NCBI RefSeq assembly: GCF_003382565.3
Contig: NZ_CP086253.1
Location: forward strand, 2,852,001 to 2,916,000
Direction: 5' to 3'
Source of the DNA: Pectobacterium aquaticum
Lineage (GTDB): Bacteria > Pseudomonadota > Gammaproteobacteria > Enterobacterales > Enterobacteriaceae
DNA length: 64,000 nt
Of this stretch, positions 35,039 to 45,788 are shown piece after piece. Numbering within the stretch: position 1 is the stretch's first letter; each line of letters opens with the position of its first letter. The notes beneath the pieces were generated by a model. That model ran no database searches and was not told the DNA's origin. It was given only the letters and a program-made list of their open reading frames with translations. Both the position numbers and the translations under genes were made by a program.

Positions 35039-37117
35039 ATGTCACACACACTAACTCTTTCACCGACGCCTAAGCGGGATCCCGTTTTCCTGTGGCTGGC
35101 GCTGATTGCAGCAACATTTTTGCTGCTGCCAGCGTGGAGCCTGGATTACGGCCTGCTGGATGCCTCACGCGATGAACTGCTGGCGGCCTACAGCTGGTCG
35201 AGCCTGAATATCAGCCTGCTGTGGTTCCTGCTCCCAGTAGGGTTGCTGGCACGTCCACTGCTTACGCCCGGTCGGGAACAGCGTGGCCGCCACCGTTTTG
35301 ATGCGGCTTACGCGTTGTTCTGTGCTCTTTTCGTGGTCATCAGTGCCACGGTTGAAGGACGCGGAATGGGCTATGGCACTATTGCGCTGTTTGTCGCGCT
35401 GAGTGCGATTATTACGCTGGCGCTCTCTAGGCTGGACTGGCTGGGTGGCGATCGCTTCGTCATCGGCTCGCTCATCAGCATCATCGCGCTGATTGGCGTC
35501 TTTATCCTTTACCCCAGCATCGCCATCTTCATCCCGATGTTCACCAACGATAGCGGTGAATTCGCGCCGCTGTCATTTATGCAGATTTTGGGTCAGGCGC
35601 ACATCTTACGAGTGATCTGGAACTCATTCCTGCTGTCGGTTGCCGTCGGTATCGGCTGTACTTTCTTCGGTATGGTGCTGGCGATCTATACCTCGCGCAT
35701 CGCCCGCCGTTCCGCGATTATTGGCAGAATTTTCTCTATTCTGCCTATCGTTACGCCACCGTTTGTTGTCGGGTTAGGCGTGACGCTGATGATGGGCCGC
35801 TCCGGTTACATGACCGAGCTGATGGTGAATTGGTTCGGGCTGACGAACACCAACTGGCTGTACGGTTTTACTGGCATCTGGCTGGCGCAGGTGCTCGCCT
35901 TCACGCCAATGTCATTTATGATTCTGGAAGGCGCGATGAAGACGATTCATCCGTCGCTGGAAGAAGCGTCGTACACCCTGCGTGCCAACCGTTATCAAAC
36001 CTTTCAGAGAGTTTTCCTGCCCTTGCTGAAACCGGCGCTCGCCAACTCGTTCCTGATCGTGATCGTCCAGTCGCTGGCCGACTTCAGTAACCCACTGGTG
36101 CTGGGCGGCAACTTCGACGTACTCGCCACCCAGATTTACTTCTATATCACCGGTGCACAGCTGGATTACCAGTCAGCCAGTACGCTCGGCGTTGTCCTAC
36201 TCGTGTTCTCACTGGCCGTATTCTGCGTGCAATATCTGTGGATCGGTAAACGCTCCTACGTGACGATTTCCGGTAAATCCTCTCGGGGTGATGTGCAGCC
36301 GCTACCCGTTTCGCTGGTGTGGATCGTCAGCATCCTGCTTTATGTCTGGATTGCCTTTAACGTCCTGCTGTACGGCAGCATTTTCTACGGCAGCTTTACC
36401 GTGAACTGGGGCGTGGATTACACCCTGACGCTGGCAAACTTCAGCAAGCTGTTCGGGCAAGGCTTTAGCGACGGCGCCTGGCCTTCCCTGCTGGATACGC
36501 TGTTGTTCGCGGGTATCGCCGCACCGATTACGGCACTGTTCGGGCTACTTATCGCCTACATCGTGGTGCGCCAGCAGTTCTACGGCAAGAAGGCTATCGA
36601 GTTCACCACCATGCTGTGCTTTGCGGTGCCGGGCACCGTTGCCGGTGTGTCTTACATCCTGGCCTTTAACAGCGCGCCGGTTTACTTAACGGGAACCGCG
36701 GTGATTGTCATCATGTCGATGGTGATGCGTAACGTGCCGGTTGGTATCCGTGCGGGTATTGCCGGACTGGGACAGTTGGATAAATCGCTCGATGAGGCGT
36801 CGCTCAGCCTGCGTGCGGGTTCGATGCGCACGGTGTTCTATATTCTGCTCCCGCTGCTGCGTCCGGCCATTTTGTCTGCGCTGATATACAGCTTCGTGCG
36901 CGCCATTACCACCGTCAGCGCCATTATCTTTCTGGTTACACCGGATACTCGCGTCGCCACGTCTTACATTCTTAACCGCGTGGAAGACGGTGAATACGGT
37001 ATGGCAATTGCCTACGGTTCCATCCTGATTGTGGTCATGCTGGCCATTATTTTCCTGTTCGATTATCTGGTCGGTGAAGCGCGGGTTTCCCGAACGAAAG
37101 CCAAGAATAATGCCTAA
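35039..37117 (+). CDS. afuB: Hexose-phosphate ABC permease AfuB
   Basis: A 692-residue inner-membrane permease made of two fused BPD-transp-1 domains. Each has an EAA loop contacting the ATPase: LEEASYTLRANRYQTFQRVFLPLL (~residue 310) and LDEASLSLRAGSMRTVFYILLPLL (~residue 585). FbpB-type relatives have the same fused layout. The start at 35039 (MSHTLTLSPTP) follows AGGGAA; a TTG at 35018 would extend it by seven residues. It works with AfuA and AfuC to import sugar phosphates. The afuA-afuB gap is unusually long (~325 bp) because of a hairpin and an ERIC repeat. Confidence 0.87.
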   Translation: MSHTLTLSPTPKRDPVFLWLALIAATFLLLPAWSLDYGLLDASRDELLAAYSWSSLNISLLWFLLPVGLLARPLLTPGREQRGRHRFDAAYALFCALFVVISATVEGRGMGYGTIALFVALSAIITLALSRLDWLGGDRFVIGSLISIIALIGVFILYPSIAIFIPMFTNDSGEFAPLSFMQILGQAHILRVIWNSFLLSVAVGIGCTFFGMVLAIYTSRIARRSAIIGRIFSILPIVTPPFVVGLGVTLMMGRSGYMTELMVNWFGLTNTNWLYGFTGIWLAQVLAFTPMSFMILEGAMKTIHPSLEEASYTLRANRYQTFQRVFLPLLKPALANSFLIVIVQSLADFSNPLVLGGNFDVLATQIYFYITGAQLDYQSASTLGVVLLVFSLAVFCVQYLWIGKRSYVTISGKSSRGDVQPLPVSLVWIVSILLYVWIAFNVLLYGSIFYGSFTVNWGVDYTLTLANFSKLFGQGFSDGAWPSLLDTLLFAGIAAPITALFGLLIAYIVVRQQFYGKKAIEFTTMLCFAVPGTVAGVSYILAFNSAPVYLTGTAVIVIMSMVMRNVPVGIRAGIAGLGQLDKSLDEASLSLRAGSMRTVFYILLPLLRPAILSALIYSFVRAITTVSAIIFLVTPDTRVATSYILNRVEDGEYGMAIAYGSILIVVMLAIIFLFDYLVGEARVSRTKAKNNA

Positions 37118-37131
37118 GCGGAGTGATTACC

Positions 37132-38181
37132 TTGAATACTGAAAAAAGCTTTGTCGAACTGAAGCACATCACTAAACGCTTCGGCAACAACACCGTCATT
37201 GATGATTTGAATCTGGCGATCCCTCAGGGAAAAATGGTCACGCTGCTGGGGCCGTCTGGCTGCGGTAAAACCACGGTACTACGGGCCGTTGCCGGTCTGG
37301 AAAAGCCGACGGAAGGCCAGATTTTCATTGATGGCGAAGACGTCACCGAGCGCTCCATTCAACAGCGTGATATCTGCATGGTGTTCCAGTCTTACGCCCT
37401 CTTCCCGCACATGTCGCTGGGGGAAAACATCGGCTACGGGCTGAAAATGCTCGGTCGCCCAAAGGCGGAAATCAATCAACGCGTAAAAGAAGCGCTGGCG
37501 CTGGTCGACCTGGAAGGATTTGAAGATCGCTACGTCGACCAAATTTCTGGTGGACAGCAACAGCGTGTCGCTCTGGCGCGTGCGCTGATCCTCAAACCTA
37601 AAGTTCTGCTGTTCGATGAGCCGCTGAGTAACCTTGATGCCAACCTGCGCCGCAGCATGCGTGAGAAAATCCGTGAGCTTCAGCAGCAGTTCAACATCAC
37701 CTCGCTGTATGTTACGCACGATCAGAGCGAAGCCTTTGCGGTATCCGACATGGTTCTGGTGATGAACAAAGGAAAAATCATGCAGTTGGGTGCGCCGCAG
37801 GAGCTTTATCGCCAGCCAGCTTCCCGCTTCATGGCCAGCTTTATGGGGGATGCCAATATCTTCCCTGCCACCTTTACGGCAGACAGTGTGAATATCTACG
37901 GCTATCTCATTCCGCGTCCGCAGGGCTTTGCCGCCGGATTAAGCGAATCCGTCGTCGGTATTCGTCCGGAAGCCATTACGCTCAGCCATCAGGGTGACGA
38001 AAGCCAGCGCTGCACCATCACGCAGGTCGCCTACATGGGGCCGCAGTACGAAGTGCAGGTGGACTGGCATGGTCAGTCTATGCTGTTGCAGGTTAACGCA
38101 ACCCAGCTTCAGCCGAATCCGGGCGACAGCTACTATCTGCAAATCCACCCTTACGGCATGTTTGTGTTGTCCGAGCAGTAA
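37132..38181 (+). CDS. afuC: Hexose-phosphate ABC ATPase AfuC
   Basis: A 349-residue ATPase. It has Walker A GPSGCGKT, Q-loop VFQSYALFPHM, signature ISGGQQQRVALARAL, Walker B VLLFDEPLSNLD and His in YVTHDQSEA. A C-terminal TOBE-like regulatory part (~270-349) ends HPYGMFVLSEQ as in E. coli AfuC. The proposed start is a TTG at 37132, which has GGAG nine bases upstream and gives MNTEKSFVEL, aligning with the E. coli protein. A GTG at 37123 overlaps that ribosome site. It follows afuB by 14 bases and ends at a strong terminator. Confidence 0.88.
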   Translation: MNTEKSFVELKHITKRFGNNTVIDDLNLAIPQGKMVTLLGPSGCGKTTVLRAVAGLEKPTEGQIFIDGEDVTERSIQQRDICMVFQSYALFPHMSLGENIGYGLKMLGRPKAEINQRVKEALALVDLEGFEDRYVDQISGGQQQRVALARALILKPKVLLFDEPLSNLDANLRRSMREKIRELQQQFNITSLYVTHDQSEAFAVSDMVLVMNKGKIMQLGAPQELYRQPASRFMASFMGDANIFPATFTADSVNIYGYLIPRPQGFAAGLSESVVGIRPEAITLSHQGDESQRCTITQVAYMGPQYEVQVDWHGQSMLLQVNATQLQPNPGDSYYLQIHPYGMFVLSEQ

Positions 38182-38209
38182 ACATCGGATAACTCACTAT
38201 CCACCACAA

Positions 38210-38237
38210 ACCGGGAGCGCTTGCTCCCGGTTTTACT
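38210..38237 (+). terminator. Terminator of the uhp-afu operon
   Basis: CCGGGAGC / GCTCCCGG stem with loop GCTT, flanked by AAA and followed by TTTTACTTTTT. Confidence 0.88.
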
Positions 38238-38385
38238 TTTTACAAACACCTAAAAAGCCGACAAACGTCAGTTTCTCTTCGGCCTGCGTGATTACACCGG
38301 AATATGCACACCGATTACGGATTCACTGCGCGATTTGTTATGATAATGCTCTTTCAAGTACATAATCACGCACGGAATAGCCGCA

Positions 38386-39462
38386 ATGAAACAGAAACCC
38401 ATAACACTAAATGATGTCGCCGAGTACGCTGGGGTTTCCTATCAGACAGTTTCCCGTGTGCTGAACCAAGCGCCTCATGTTTCATCCCGTACTCGCAGTA
38501 AAGTCGAACAGGCGATGGCAGCGCTTAACTACACGCCTAATCGCGTCGCCCAGCAGTTGGCAGGGAAAACCATCACCACGCTGGGCCTGGTCACTACCGA
38601 TCTTTCGCTGCACGCGCCGTCACAAATCGCCGCCGCGATTAAGACCACAGCCAGCCAGCTAGGGATTAACATCGTGATATCCATGCTGAGCAGCCCGGAT
38701 GTCAACACCTGCAATAACGCCGTTAACGACCTGCTTTCTCAGCGTGTCAGCGGCGTTATCGTGAATGTTCCGCTATCCACGGATGACGTCGCCCACATTA
38801 GCCAGACCTGTGCCGACACACCCGTCCTGTTTATGGATGCCGATCCGCATACCGACATACTCAACGTCATGTTCGACCCCGATCAAGGCGCACGTTTAGC
38901 CATCACGCATCTGGTACAACTGGGGCATCAACACATCGCCCTGTTGACCGGACCAATGACGTCGATCTCCGCCCGTCTGCGTTATGAAGGCTGGCTAGCC
39001 GAGCTGGAAAAACAGCAGCTCACCCCCGCTTCAGTGCTACACGGTGACTGGAGCGCCGCATCCGGTTACCACCAGACGCTGGCCCTGTTGGGAGAATCCC
39101 TGCGCGTCTCGGCCATTGTTGTCGCGAACGATCAAATGGCGCTTGGCGTCCTGCGTGCGCTGCACGAGTATGGCCTGCGCGTACCGGAGCAGATGTCAGT
39201 GATCGGCTTTGACGATACTCAGGACAGCGCGTATTACACGCCGCCACTGACAACCATTCGCCAGGATTTCAGGCTATTAGGTAAAGAAGGCGTCACTCGT
39301 TTGCTCGCCACGCTGTGCGATCCTACCCAGAGCACATCACTGCTATTACCCACCGAACTGATCGTACGCCATAGCACCGCCGTACATTCATCAACCCATG
39401 CCTCCCTGCAAGAACTCACCAAAAACCTGTTGGACATTACACGCCAGCTACAAAGGCTGTAA
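38386..39462 (+). CDS. lacI: Lactose operon repressor LacI
   Basis: A 358-residue repressor (E. coli 360). The headpiece is nearly that of E. coli LacI: ITLNDVAEYAGVSYQTVSRVLNQA and NYTPNRVAQQLAGK (hinge). The core follows the sugar-binding fold (DQGARLAITHLVQLGHQHIALLTGP; VSVIGFDD-type segment MSVIGFDDTQDS), and the leucine-rich tail for tetramerisation is present (LLDITRQLQRL). It should bind the conserved operator at 39736-39757 before lacZ and be released by allolactose. Confidence 0.92.
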   Translation: MKQKPITLNDVAEYAGVSYQTVSRVLNQAPHVSSRTRSKVEQAMAALNYTPNRVAQQLAGKTITTLGLVTTDLSLHAPSQIAAAIKTTASQLGINIVISMLSSPDVNTCNNAVNDLLSQRVSGVIVNVPLSTDDVAHISQTCADTPVLFMDADPHTDILNVMFDPDQGARLAITHLVQLGHQHIALLTGPMTSISARLRYEGWLAELEKQQLTPASVLHGDWSAASGYHQTLALLGESLRVSAIVVANDQMALGVLRALHEYGLRVPEQMSVIGFDDTQDSAYYTPPLTTIRQDFRLLGKEGVTRLLATLCDPTQSTSLLLPTELIVRHSTAVHSSTHASLQELTKNLLDITRQLQRL

Positions 39463-39471
39463 TCCTTTATG

Positions 39472-39521
39472 TTTGTAACCCCTTATGTTTGTAACCCGTT
39501 ACACGATTTGTAACCCTTTAC
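39472..39521 (+). repeat. Triple TTTGTAACC(C) repeat upstream of lac promoter
   Basis: TTTGTAACCC occurs at 39472, 39488 and 39507. The second and third copies extend to TTTGTAACCCGTTACAC and TTTGTAACCCTTTACAC, making TGTAAC-CC-GTTACA a near-perfect palindrome. It lies just after the lacI stop and could be a regulator site or a lacI 3' element. The function is unknown. Confidence 0.5.
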
Positions 39522-39662
39522 ACAACAGCACCTTTTTCACTTTCGATGCCAAACCTTAACAAAATAAGATTATAAACAATAAGTTATTTATCATCTCTCG
39601 TTGATTTATTGCGTAACGCTTTCCAAATTCGATGTATCGCCACTCACTTTACAAACGATCTT

Positions 39663-39678
39663 TGTGATCGCTTCCACT
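39663..39678 (+). promoter_or_regulatory. CRP-like site of the lac promoter
   Basis: TGTGATCGCTTCCACT: perfect left half TGTGA, right half CCACT against TCACA. Its centre is about 60 bp before the expected transcription start, as in E. coli lac. Confidence 0.5.
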
Positions 39679-39695
39679 TTATTGTCACGTTCCAC

Positions 39696-39723
39696 TTTAC
39701 TCGCCCTGACGAGTCGATATGTT
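39696..39723 (+). promoter_or_regulatory. lac promoter
   Basis: -35 TTTACT (39696-39701) and -10 TATGTT (39718-39723) with 16 bp between; E. coli lac has TTTACA and TATGTT with 18 bp. Transcription should start near 39730, just before the operator. Confidence 0.7.
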
Positions 39724-39735
39724 ATGAGCAACAGA

Positions 39736-39757
39736 AATTGTGAGCGAATAACAAATT
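39736..39757 (+). promoter_or_regulatory. lac operator (O1-like)
   Basis: AATTGTGAGCGAATAACAAATT differs from E. coli O1 (AATTGTGAGCGGATAACAATT) by one substitution and one added A. It lies just downstream of the -10 element, the repression position. Confidence 0.88.
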
Positions 39758-39807
39758 AACTATCCAATCACAGAAACAGACTCAAGACGTTCAGGAGCCA
39801 AGCCATC

Positions 39808-42800
39808 ATGAGCGATACCGTTTTACCGTATCCAGCACGCCATCGCGCCACACTGCAAGAGATCCTTGCCCGGCGTGATTGGGAAAATCCAGCCTGTACT
39901 CACTATCAACGGCTCCCCGCTCACCCACCGTTCAACAGTTGGCGCAGCGTGGCTGCCGCACAGCAAGATGAGCCTTCTCAGCGGCTTCGCTGCCTGAATG
40001 GTGAATGGACATTTAGTTATTTCACCCACCCGGAAGCCGTACCGGAAAGCTGGTTACAGCAGGATCTGCCTGACTCAGATACCATTCCGGTGCCTGCCAA
40101 TTGGCAACTACAGGGTTATGACACCCCGATTTACACCAACGTAAAATACCCGATTCCCGTCAACCCACCTTATGTGCCAGAAGACAATCCTACAGGTTGT
40201 TACTCGCTCACTTTTAAAGTCAATCACGACTGGATCAGTAGCGGACAAACCCGGATTATTTTTGATGGCGTTAACTCCGCATTTTATCTCTGGTGTAACG
40301 GTCACTGGGTGGGATATTCACAGGATAGTCGCCTACCTGCGGAGTTTGATATCGGCCGCTATCTGACGACCGGAGAGAATCGGTTGGCGGTGATGGTGCT
40401 ACGTTGGTCTGACGGCAGCTATCTGGAAGATCAGGACATGTGGCGTATGAGCGGCATTTTTCGCGACGTCATCCTTCTGCATAAACCAGCGATTCACCTC
40501 AGCGATATCCAGCTCACTACGCCGCTCAGCGCCGATTTCCGCCACGGCACGCTGGATATTCAGGTGAAGGCAACACTCTCTGAAGCTGAGGCCAAAAACC
40601 ATCGCGTCCACGCACAGCTTTGGCGTGGTAATAAGCTCATCGGTGGTACGCGGCAGGCGTTCGGCAGCGATATTGTCGATGAGCGCGGTGCCTATCATGA
40701 CAAATCTTTTCTCCGCATCGACGTGCCACAGCCCGACCTGTGGAGCGCCGAACAGCCGCACCTGTATCGTGCCGTCATTGCATTGGAAACGTCGGAAGGC
40801 GAACTGATCGAAGCGGAGGCCTATGATGTCGGTTTCAGAAAAGTTGAAATCCGCAGCGGCCTGCTGCTGCTGAACGGTCAACCGCTGCTGATCCGCGGCG
40901 TTAACCGTCACGAACATCACCCACAACACGGTCAGGTCATGGATGAAGACACAATGCGGCGCGATATTATGCTGATGAAACAGCATAATTTTAACGCCGT
41001 ACGCTGCTCACATTATCCTAACCATCCGCTGTGGTATCGGCTGTGCGATCGCTACGGTCTCTATGTTGTGGATGAAGCGAACATTGAGACGCACGGCATG
41101 CAGCCGATGAATCGTCTGTCGGACGATCCCGTCTGGCTGCCGGCCTACAGCGAACGCGTATCGAGGATGGTACAGCGCGACCGCAACCATCCCAGCATCA
41201 TTATCTGGTCATTAGGGAACGAATCCGGCTACGGCGCAAACCATGATGCGCTTTATCAATGGATCAAACGCCACGATCCGACTCGCCCTGTACATTACGA
41301 AGGCGGCGGTGCAAATAGCCGTGCAACCGACATTGTGTGCCCTATGTACGCCCGCGTTGATGAAGACCAGCCCTTCCCCTGCGTCCCCAAATGGTCGATC
41401 ACCAAATGGGTCAGCATGCCAGACGAGCATCGGCCCCTCATCCTCTGCGAGTATGCACACGCGATGGGCAACAGTCTGGGAGGGTTCGCCCGCTATTGGC
41501 AGGCATTCCGCCAATATCCTCGGTTACAGGGCGGATTTATCTGGGACTGGGTCGATCAGGCACTGACCCGCCGCGATGAACAAGGCAATGCCTATTGGGC
41601 GTACGGCGGAGATTTTGGCGACATGCCTAACGATCGCCAGTTCTGTCTGGACGGCCTGCTTTTTCCCGATCGCACCCCGCATCCCAGTCTGTATGAAGCC
41701 CAGCGGGCACAGCAGCACATTCAATTCGCCTGGCAGGCTGAGTCGCCGTGTGAGCTGCGTGTCACCAGCGAATACCTGTTTCGCCATACGGACAATGAGC
41801 AGTTGAACTGGTGCATTACGCTAAATGATAAGACGCTCGCAGAAGGTTCGCTGCCGCTGACGCTCGCTCCGCAGACTACCCAGATACTGACGCTGCTGGA
41901 AGCCCTTCCCATAGTCGATCGTGCAGGAGAGCTTTGGCTTAATGTTGAAGTCGTACAGCCGAAAGCCACCGCCTGGTCAGAAGCTAATCACCGCTGTGCC
42001 TGGGATCAGTGGCAGCTTCCTGCACCGCTTCATCTTCACGAGGCACCGTGTTCTGGACAGAAGAATCCCCCTGTTCTGCGATCGTCCGATGCGTACTTTG
42101 ACATCATTCAGGGTGAACAGCACTGGCGCTTTAACCGCCAAAGCGGCTGGCTGGAACAGTGGTGGACGGCGGATACTCCAACGCTGTTAACCCCCTTGCA
42201 GGATCAGTTTGTTCGCGCACCGCTGGATAACGACATCGGTATCAGCGAGGTCGATCGCATCGATCCACGCGCCTGGGCCGAACGTTGGAAATCGGCCGGA
42301 CTTTATCAATTGCAGACGCAGTGTGTTGCGATTCAGGCTGACCAACTCGCCGATACCGTACACATTATCACCGAGCACATATTCCGCCATGCCCGACAAA
42401 TCCTGCTGCGGAGTAAAAAGCGCTGGCAGATTGATGCACATGGCGTGATGACCGTGGATGTCGATGTTGATGTCGCCACGACGCTGCCGTCACTGGCCAG
42501 AGTGGGCTTGAGCTGCCAGTTAGCCGACGTCGCGCCTCAGGTCAGTTGGGTCGGGCTTGGGCCTCATGAAAATTATCCAGACCGACAGCTCGCGGCACAG
42601 CATGGGCACTGGAATCTGCCGCTGGATAACCTGCACACTCCTTACATTTTCCCAACGGAAAACGGTCTGCGCTGTAACACGCGTACGCTGACGTATGGCA
42701 AATGGACCATCACCGGAAACTTCCACTTTGGGTTAAGCCGCTACGGGCTAACACAATTAATGACGTGCACTCACCACCACTTATTAGAAAAGGAAAAAGG

Positions 42801-42939
42801 CGTTTGGCTCAATCTGGATGGCTTCCACATGGGAATTGGCGGCGATGACTCTTGGAGCCCTAGCGTTCATCGCGATGATTTACTCACGGCGACGCATTAT
42901 CACTATCGCGTCGCTCTTCAACATCATCAGCCGTATTGA
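39808..42939 (+). CDS. lacZ: Beta-galactosidase LacZ
   Basis: A 1043-residue GH2 enzyme (E. coli 1024) that hydrolyses lactose and makes allolactose. The domain order is normal: jelly-roll N-terminus, TIM barrel and the large C-terminal domain. The acid/base Glu is in IIWSLGNESGYG and the nucleophile Glu in LILCEYAHAMGNS. RNHPS, YEGGGANS and the metal/sugar residues are kept. It is the first structural gene after the lac operator. A bulged hairpin and an IS110 element now separate it from lacY. Confidence 0.94.
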   Translation: MSDTVLPYPARHRATLQEILARRDWENPACTHYQRLPAHPPFNSWRSVAAAQQDEPSQRLRCLNGEWTFSYFTHPEAVPESWLQQDLPDSDTIPVPANWQLQGYDTPIYTNVKYPIPVNPPYVPEDNPTGCYSLTFKVNHDWISSGQTRIIFDGVNSAFYLWCNGHWVGYSQDSRLPAEFDIGRYLTTGENRLAVMVLRWSDGSYLEDQDMWRMSGIFRDVILLHKPAIHLSDIQLTTPLSADFRHGTLDIQVKATLSEAEAKNHRVHAQLWRGNKLIGGTRQAFGSDIVDERGAYHDKSFLRIDVPQPDLWSAEQPHLYRAVIALETSEGELIEAEAYDVGFRKVEIRSGLLLLNGQPLLIRGVNRHEHHPQHGQVMDEDTMRRDIMLMKQHNFNAVRCSHYPNHPLWYRLCDRYGLYVVDEANIETHGMQPMNRLSDDPVWLPAYSERVSRMVQRDRNHPSIIIWSLGNESGYGANHDALYQWIKRHDPTRPVHYEGGGANSRATDIVCPMYARVDEDQPFPCVPKWSITKWVSMPDEHRPLILCEYAHAMGNSLGGFARYWQAFRQYPRLQGGFIWDWVDQALTRRDEQGNAYWAYGGDFGDMPNDRQFCLDGLLFPDRTPHPSLYEAQRAQQHIQFAWQAESPCELRVTSEYLFRHTDNEQLNWCITLNDKTLAEGSLPLTLAPQTTQILTLLEALPIVDRAGELWLNVEVVQPKATAWSEANHRCAWDQWQLPAPLHLHEAPCSGQKNPPVLRSSDAYFDIIQGEQHWRFNRQSGWLEQWWTADTPTLLTPLQDQFVRAPLDNDIGISEVDRIDPRAWAERWKSAGLYQLQTQCVAIQADQLADTVHIITEHIFRHARQILLRSKKRWQIDAHGVMTVDVDVDVATTLPSLARVGLSCQLADVAPQVSWVGLGPHENYPDRQLAAQHGHWNLPLDNLHTPYIFPTENGLRCNTRTLTYGKWTITGNFHFGLSRYGLTQLMTCTHHHLLEKEKGVWLNLDGFHMGIGGDDSWSPSVHRDDLLTATHYHYRVALQHHQPY

Positions 42940-42969
42940 TATGAAAAAACAGTATTAAAAAAACAACGG

Positions 42970-42996
42970 AAGAGAGCGGGTATACCGCCTCTTTTC
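42970..42996 (+). terminator. Bulged hairpin after lacZ
   Basis: AAGAG-A-GCGG pairs with CCGC-CTCTT (one bulged base), followed by TTTC. It is a possible weak terminator between lacZ and lacY that existed before the IS inserted. Confidence 0.45.
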
Positions 42997-43077
42997 ATCC
43001 TGGTTGTACCCAGCAGGTATATATCCGCCGTCAAAATAAACGCTGCGGATATATACCCTTGTATCTTGAAGTTTAGG

Positions 43078-44202
<1,125 letters not shown>

Positions 44203-44209
44203 AAAATAG

Positions 44210-44240
<31 letters not shown>

Positions 44241-44383
44241 GCGTGACAAAAACGTCAGCGTGTTGAACAACGTGATGCGTTGTACCTTTAGGACAAAGCC
44301 CACTACGAGCAGAGTCAACCAGGGAAACCAACACACATGCAGCTTGAAGTATAACGGGTATAATGCATATCGGAGAAAACAAC

Positions 44384-45646
44384 ATGTACTACCTACATAA
44401 TAAGAATTTTTGGATATTCGGCCTGTTTTTCTTTTTCTATTTCTTCATCATGGGGGCTTACTTCCCCTTCTTTCCTATTTGGCTTCATGATATTAACCAA
44501 ATAAGTAAAAGCGACACAGGTATTATCTTCGCTTGCATTTCCTTTTTCGCCCTGTTATTTCAACCCATATTTGGTTTGCTCTCCGATAAATTAGGGTTGA
44601 GAAAACACCTGCTATGGCTTATTACCACTATGCTGGTGTTCTTTGCTCCATTCTTTATTTATGTTTTCGGCCCATTACTAAAATACAACATCGTTTTAGG
44701 TTCTATCGTCGGTGGGATTTATCTGGGGTTCATCAACAACGGTGGTGCACCGGCTATTGAGGCCTATATCGAGAAAGTCAGCCGCCGTAGCCAGTTTGAA
44801 TTTGGCCGTGCGCGTCTGTTCGGCTGTCTCGGCTGGGCGCTCTGTGCGTCTATCGTCGGTATTATGTTTACCATCAATAACCAGTTTGTTTTCTGGCTGG
44901 GCTCCGGTTGTGCCATCATCCTCGCCATCCTGTTGCTGCTGGCGAAACCAGAGGCCTCTTCCAGCGCGCTCGTTGCCGATCAGGTAGGCTCCAACCAGAA
45001 ACCGTTCAACCTAAAAATGGCAGCCGAACTGCTAAAAGAACGCAAAATCTGGTTCCTGACGCTCTATGTTGTCGGCGTTTCTTGCACCTATGATGTGTTT
45101 GATCAGCAATTTGCCAATTTCTTCACCTCATTTTTCGAGACCCGACAGGAAGGAACGCGAGTATTTGGCTACGTCACCACGCTGGGTGAATTGCTTAATG
45201 CCAGCATCATGTTTTTTGCCCCGCTGATTGTGAACCGTATCGGTGGTAAAAACGCCCTGCTCATTGCTGGGACGATTATGTCCGTGCGCATTATTGGTTC
45301 TGCCTTTGCCAGTTCCGTGCTGGAAGTGATTGTACTGAAAACGCTGCACATGTTTGAAGTGCCGTTCCTGATTGTCGGCTGCTTCAAATACATTACCACG
45401 GTCTTTGAAGTCCGTTTTTCCGCGACAATTTATCTGGTGTGCTTCTGCTTCTTTAAACAGGTATCCATCATCTTCATGTCGATCTTTGCTGGCAATATGT
45501 ATGACAGCATCGGTTTTCATGGCACTTACCTGATTTTAGGCGGCATTGCCCTTTCCTTTACAGCGATCGCCCTATTTACACTGTCAGGAAAAGGGCCGCT
45601 GTATGCGTTTTCCGATAAACAGAAAGCGCCGCTGAATACACTCTAA
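44384..45646 (+). CDS. lacY: Lactose permease LacY
   Basis: A 420-residue MFS proton/galactoside symporter (E. coli 417). Key parts are kept: the N-terminal FWIFGLFFFFYFFIMGAYFPFFPIWLHD, the helix 4-5 region with the sugar-binding Glu and Arg (NNGGAPAIEAYIEK; FEFGRARLFGCLGWALCAS, Cys148-like) and the VFDQQFANFF stretch of helix 7. The start at 44384 follows GGAG at eight bases. It is cut off from lacZ by an IS110 element and the ERIC remainder (about 1.4 kb). Expression now depends on read-through or a promoter in the IS/ERIC region. No lacA follows. Confidence 0.92.
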   Translation: MYYLHNKNFWIFGLFFFFYFFIMGAYFPFFPIWLHDINQISKSDTGIIFACISFFALLFQPIFGLLSDKLGLRKHLLWLITTMLVFFAPFFIYVFGPLLKYNIVLGSIVGGIYLGFINNGGAPAIEAYIEKVSRRSQFEFGRARLFGCLGWALCASIVGIMFTINNQFVFWLGSGCAIILAILLLLAKPEASSSALVADQVGSNQKPFNLKMAAELLKERKIWFLTLYVVGVSCTYDVFDQQFANFFTSFFETRQEGTRVFGYVTTLGELLNASIMFFAPLIVNRIGGKNALLIAGTIMSVRIIGSAFASSVLEVIVLKTLHMFEVPFLIVGCFKYITTVFEVRFSATIYLVCFCFFKQVSIIFMSIFAGNMYDSIGFHGTYLILGGIALSFTAIALFTLSGKGPLYAFSDKQKAPLNTL

Positions 45647-45741
45647 CGATGCCAAGGCGCGATAAAATGCCGGTATTTGCCAAAAATATCGGCAGATTGC
45701 ACATTCTCTCACCGAACAGTGCGATTTTGTGGTTTACGCCT

Positions 45742-45770
45742 TTGACATGCGCGACACACGCCGTTATCAT
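45742..45770 (+). promoter_or_regulatory. tRNA-Asn promoter
   Basis: -35 TTGACA (45742-45747), 17-bp spacer, -10 TATCAT (45765-45770) and a GC-rich discriminator GCGCCCC typical of stable-RNA genes under stringent control. Confidence 0.8.
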
Positions 45771-45788
45771 GCGCCCCGTTCACACAAT

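Larger units (their letters stand above)
39463..39807. other. lac control region
   Basis: 345 bases between lacI and lacZ. From left to right it holds three copies of a TTTGTAACCC motif (39472-39521), a CRP-like site (39663-39678), the -35 and -10 elements and the lac operator. The order and spacing match E. coli except for the extra repeats. Confidence 0.75.
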
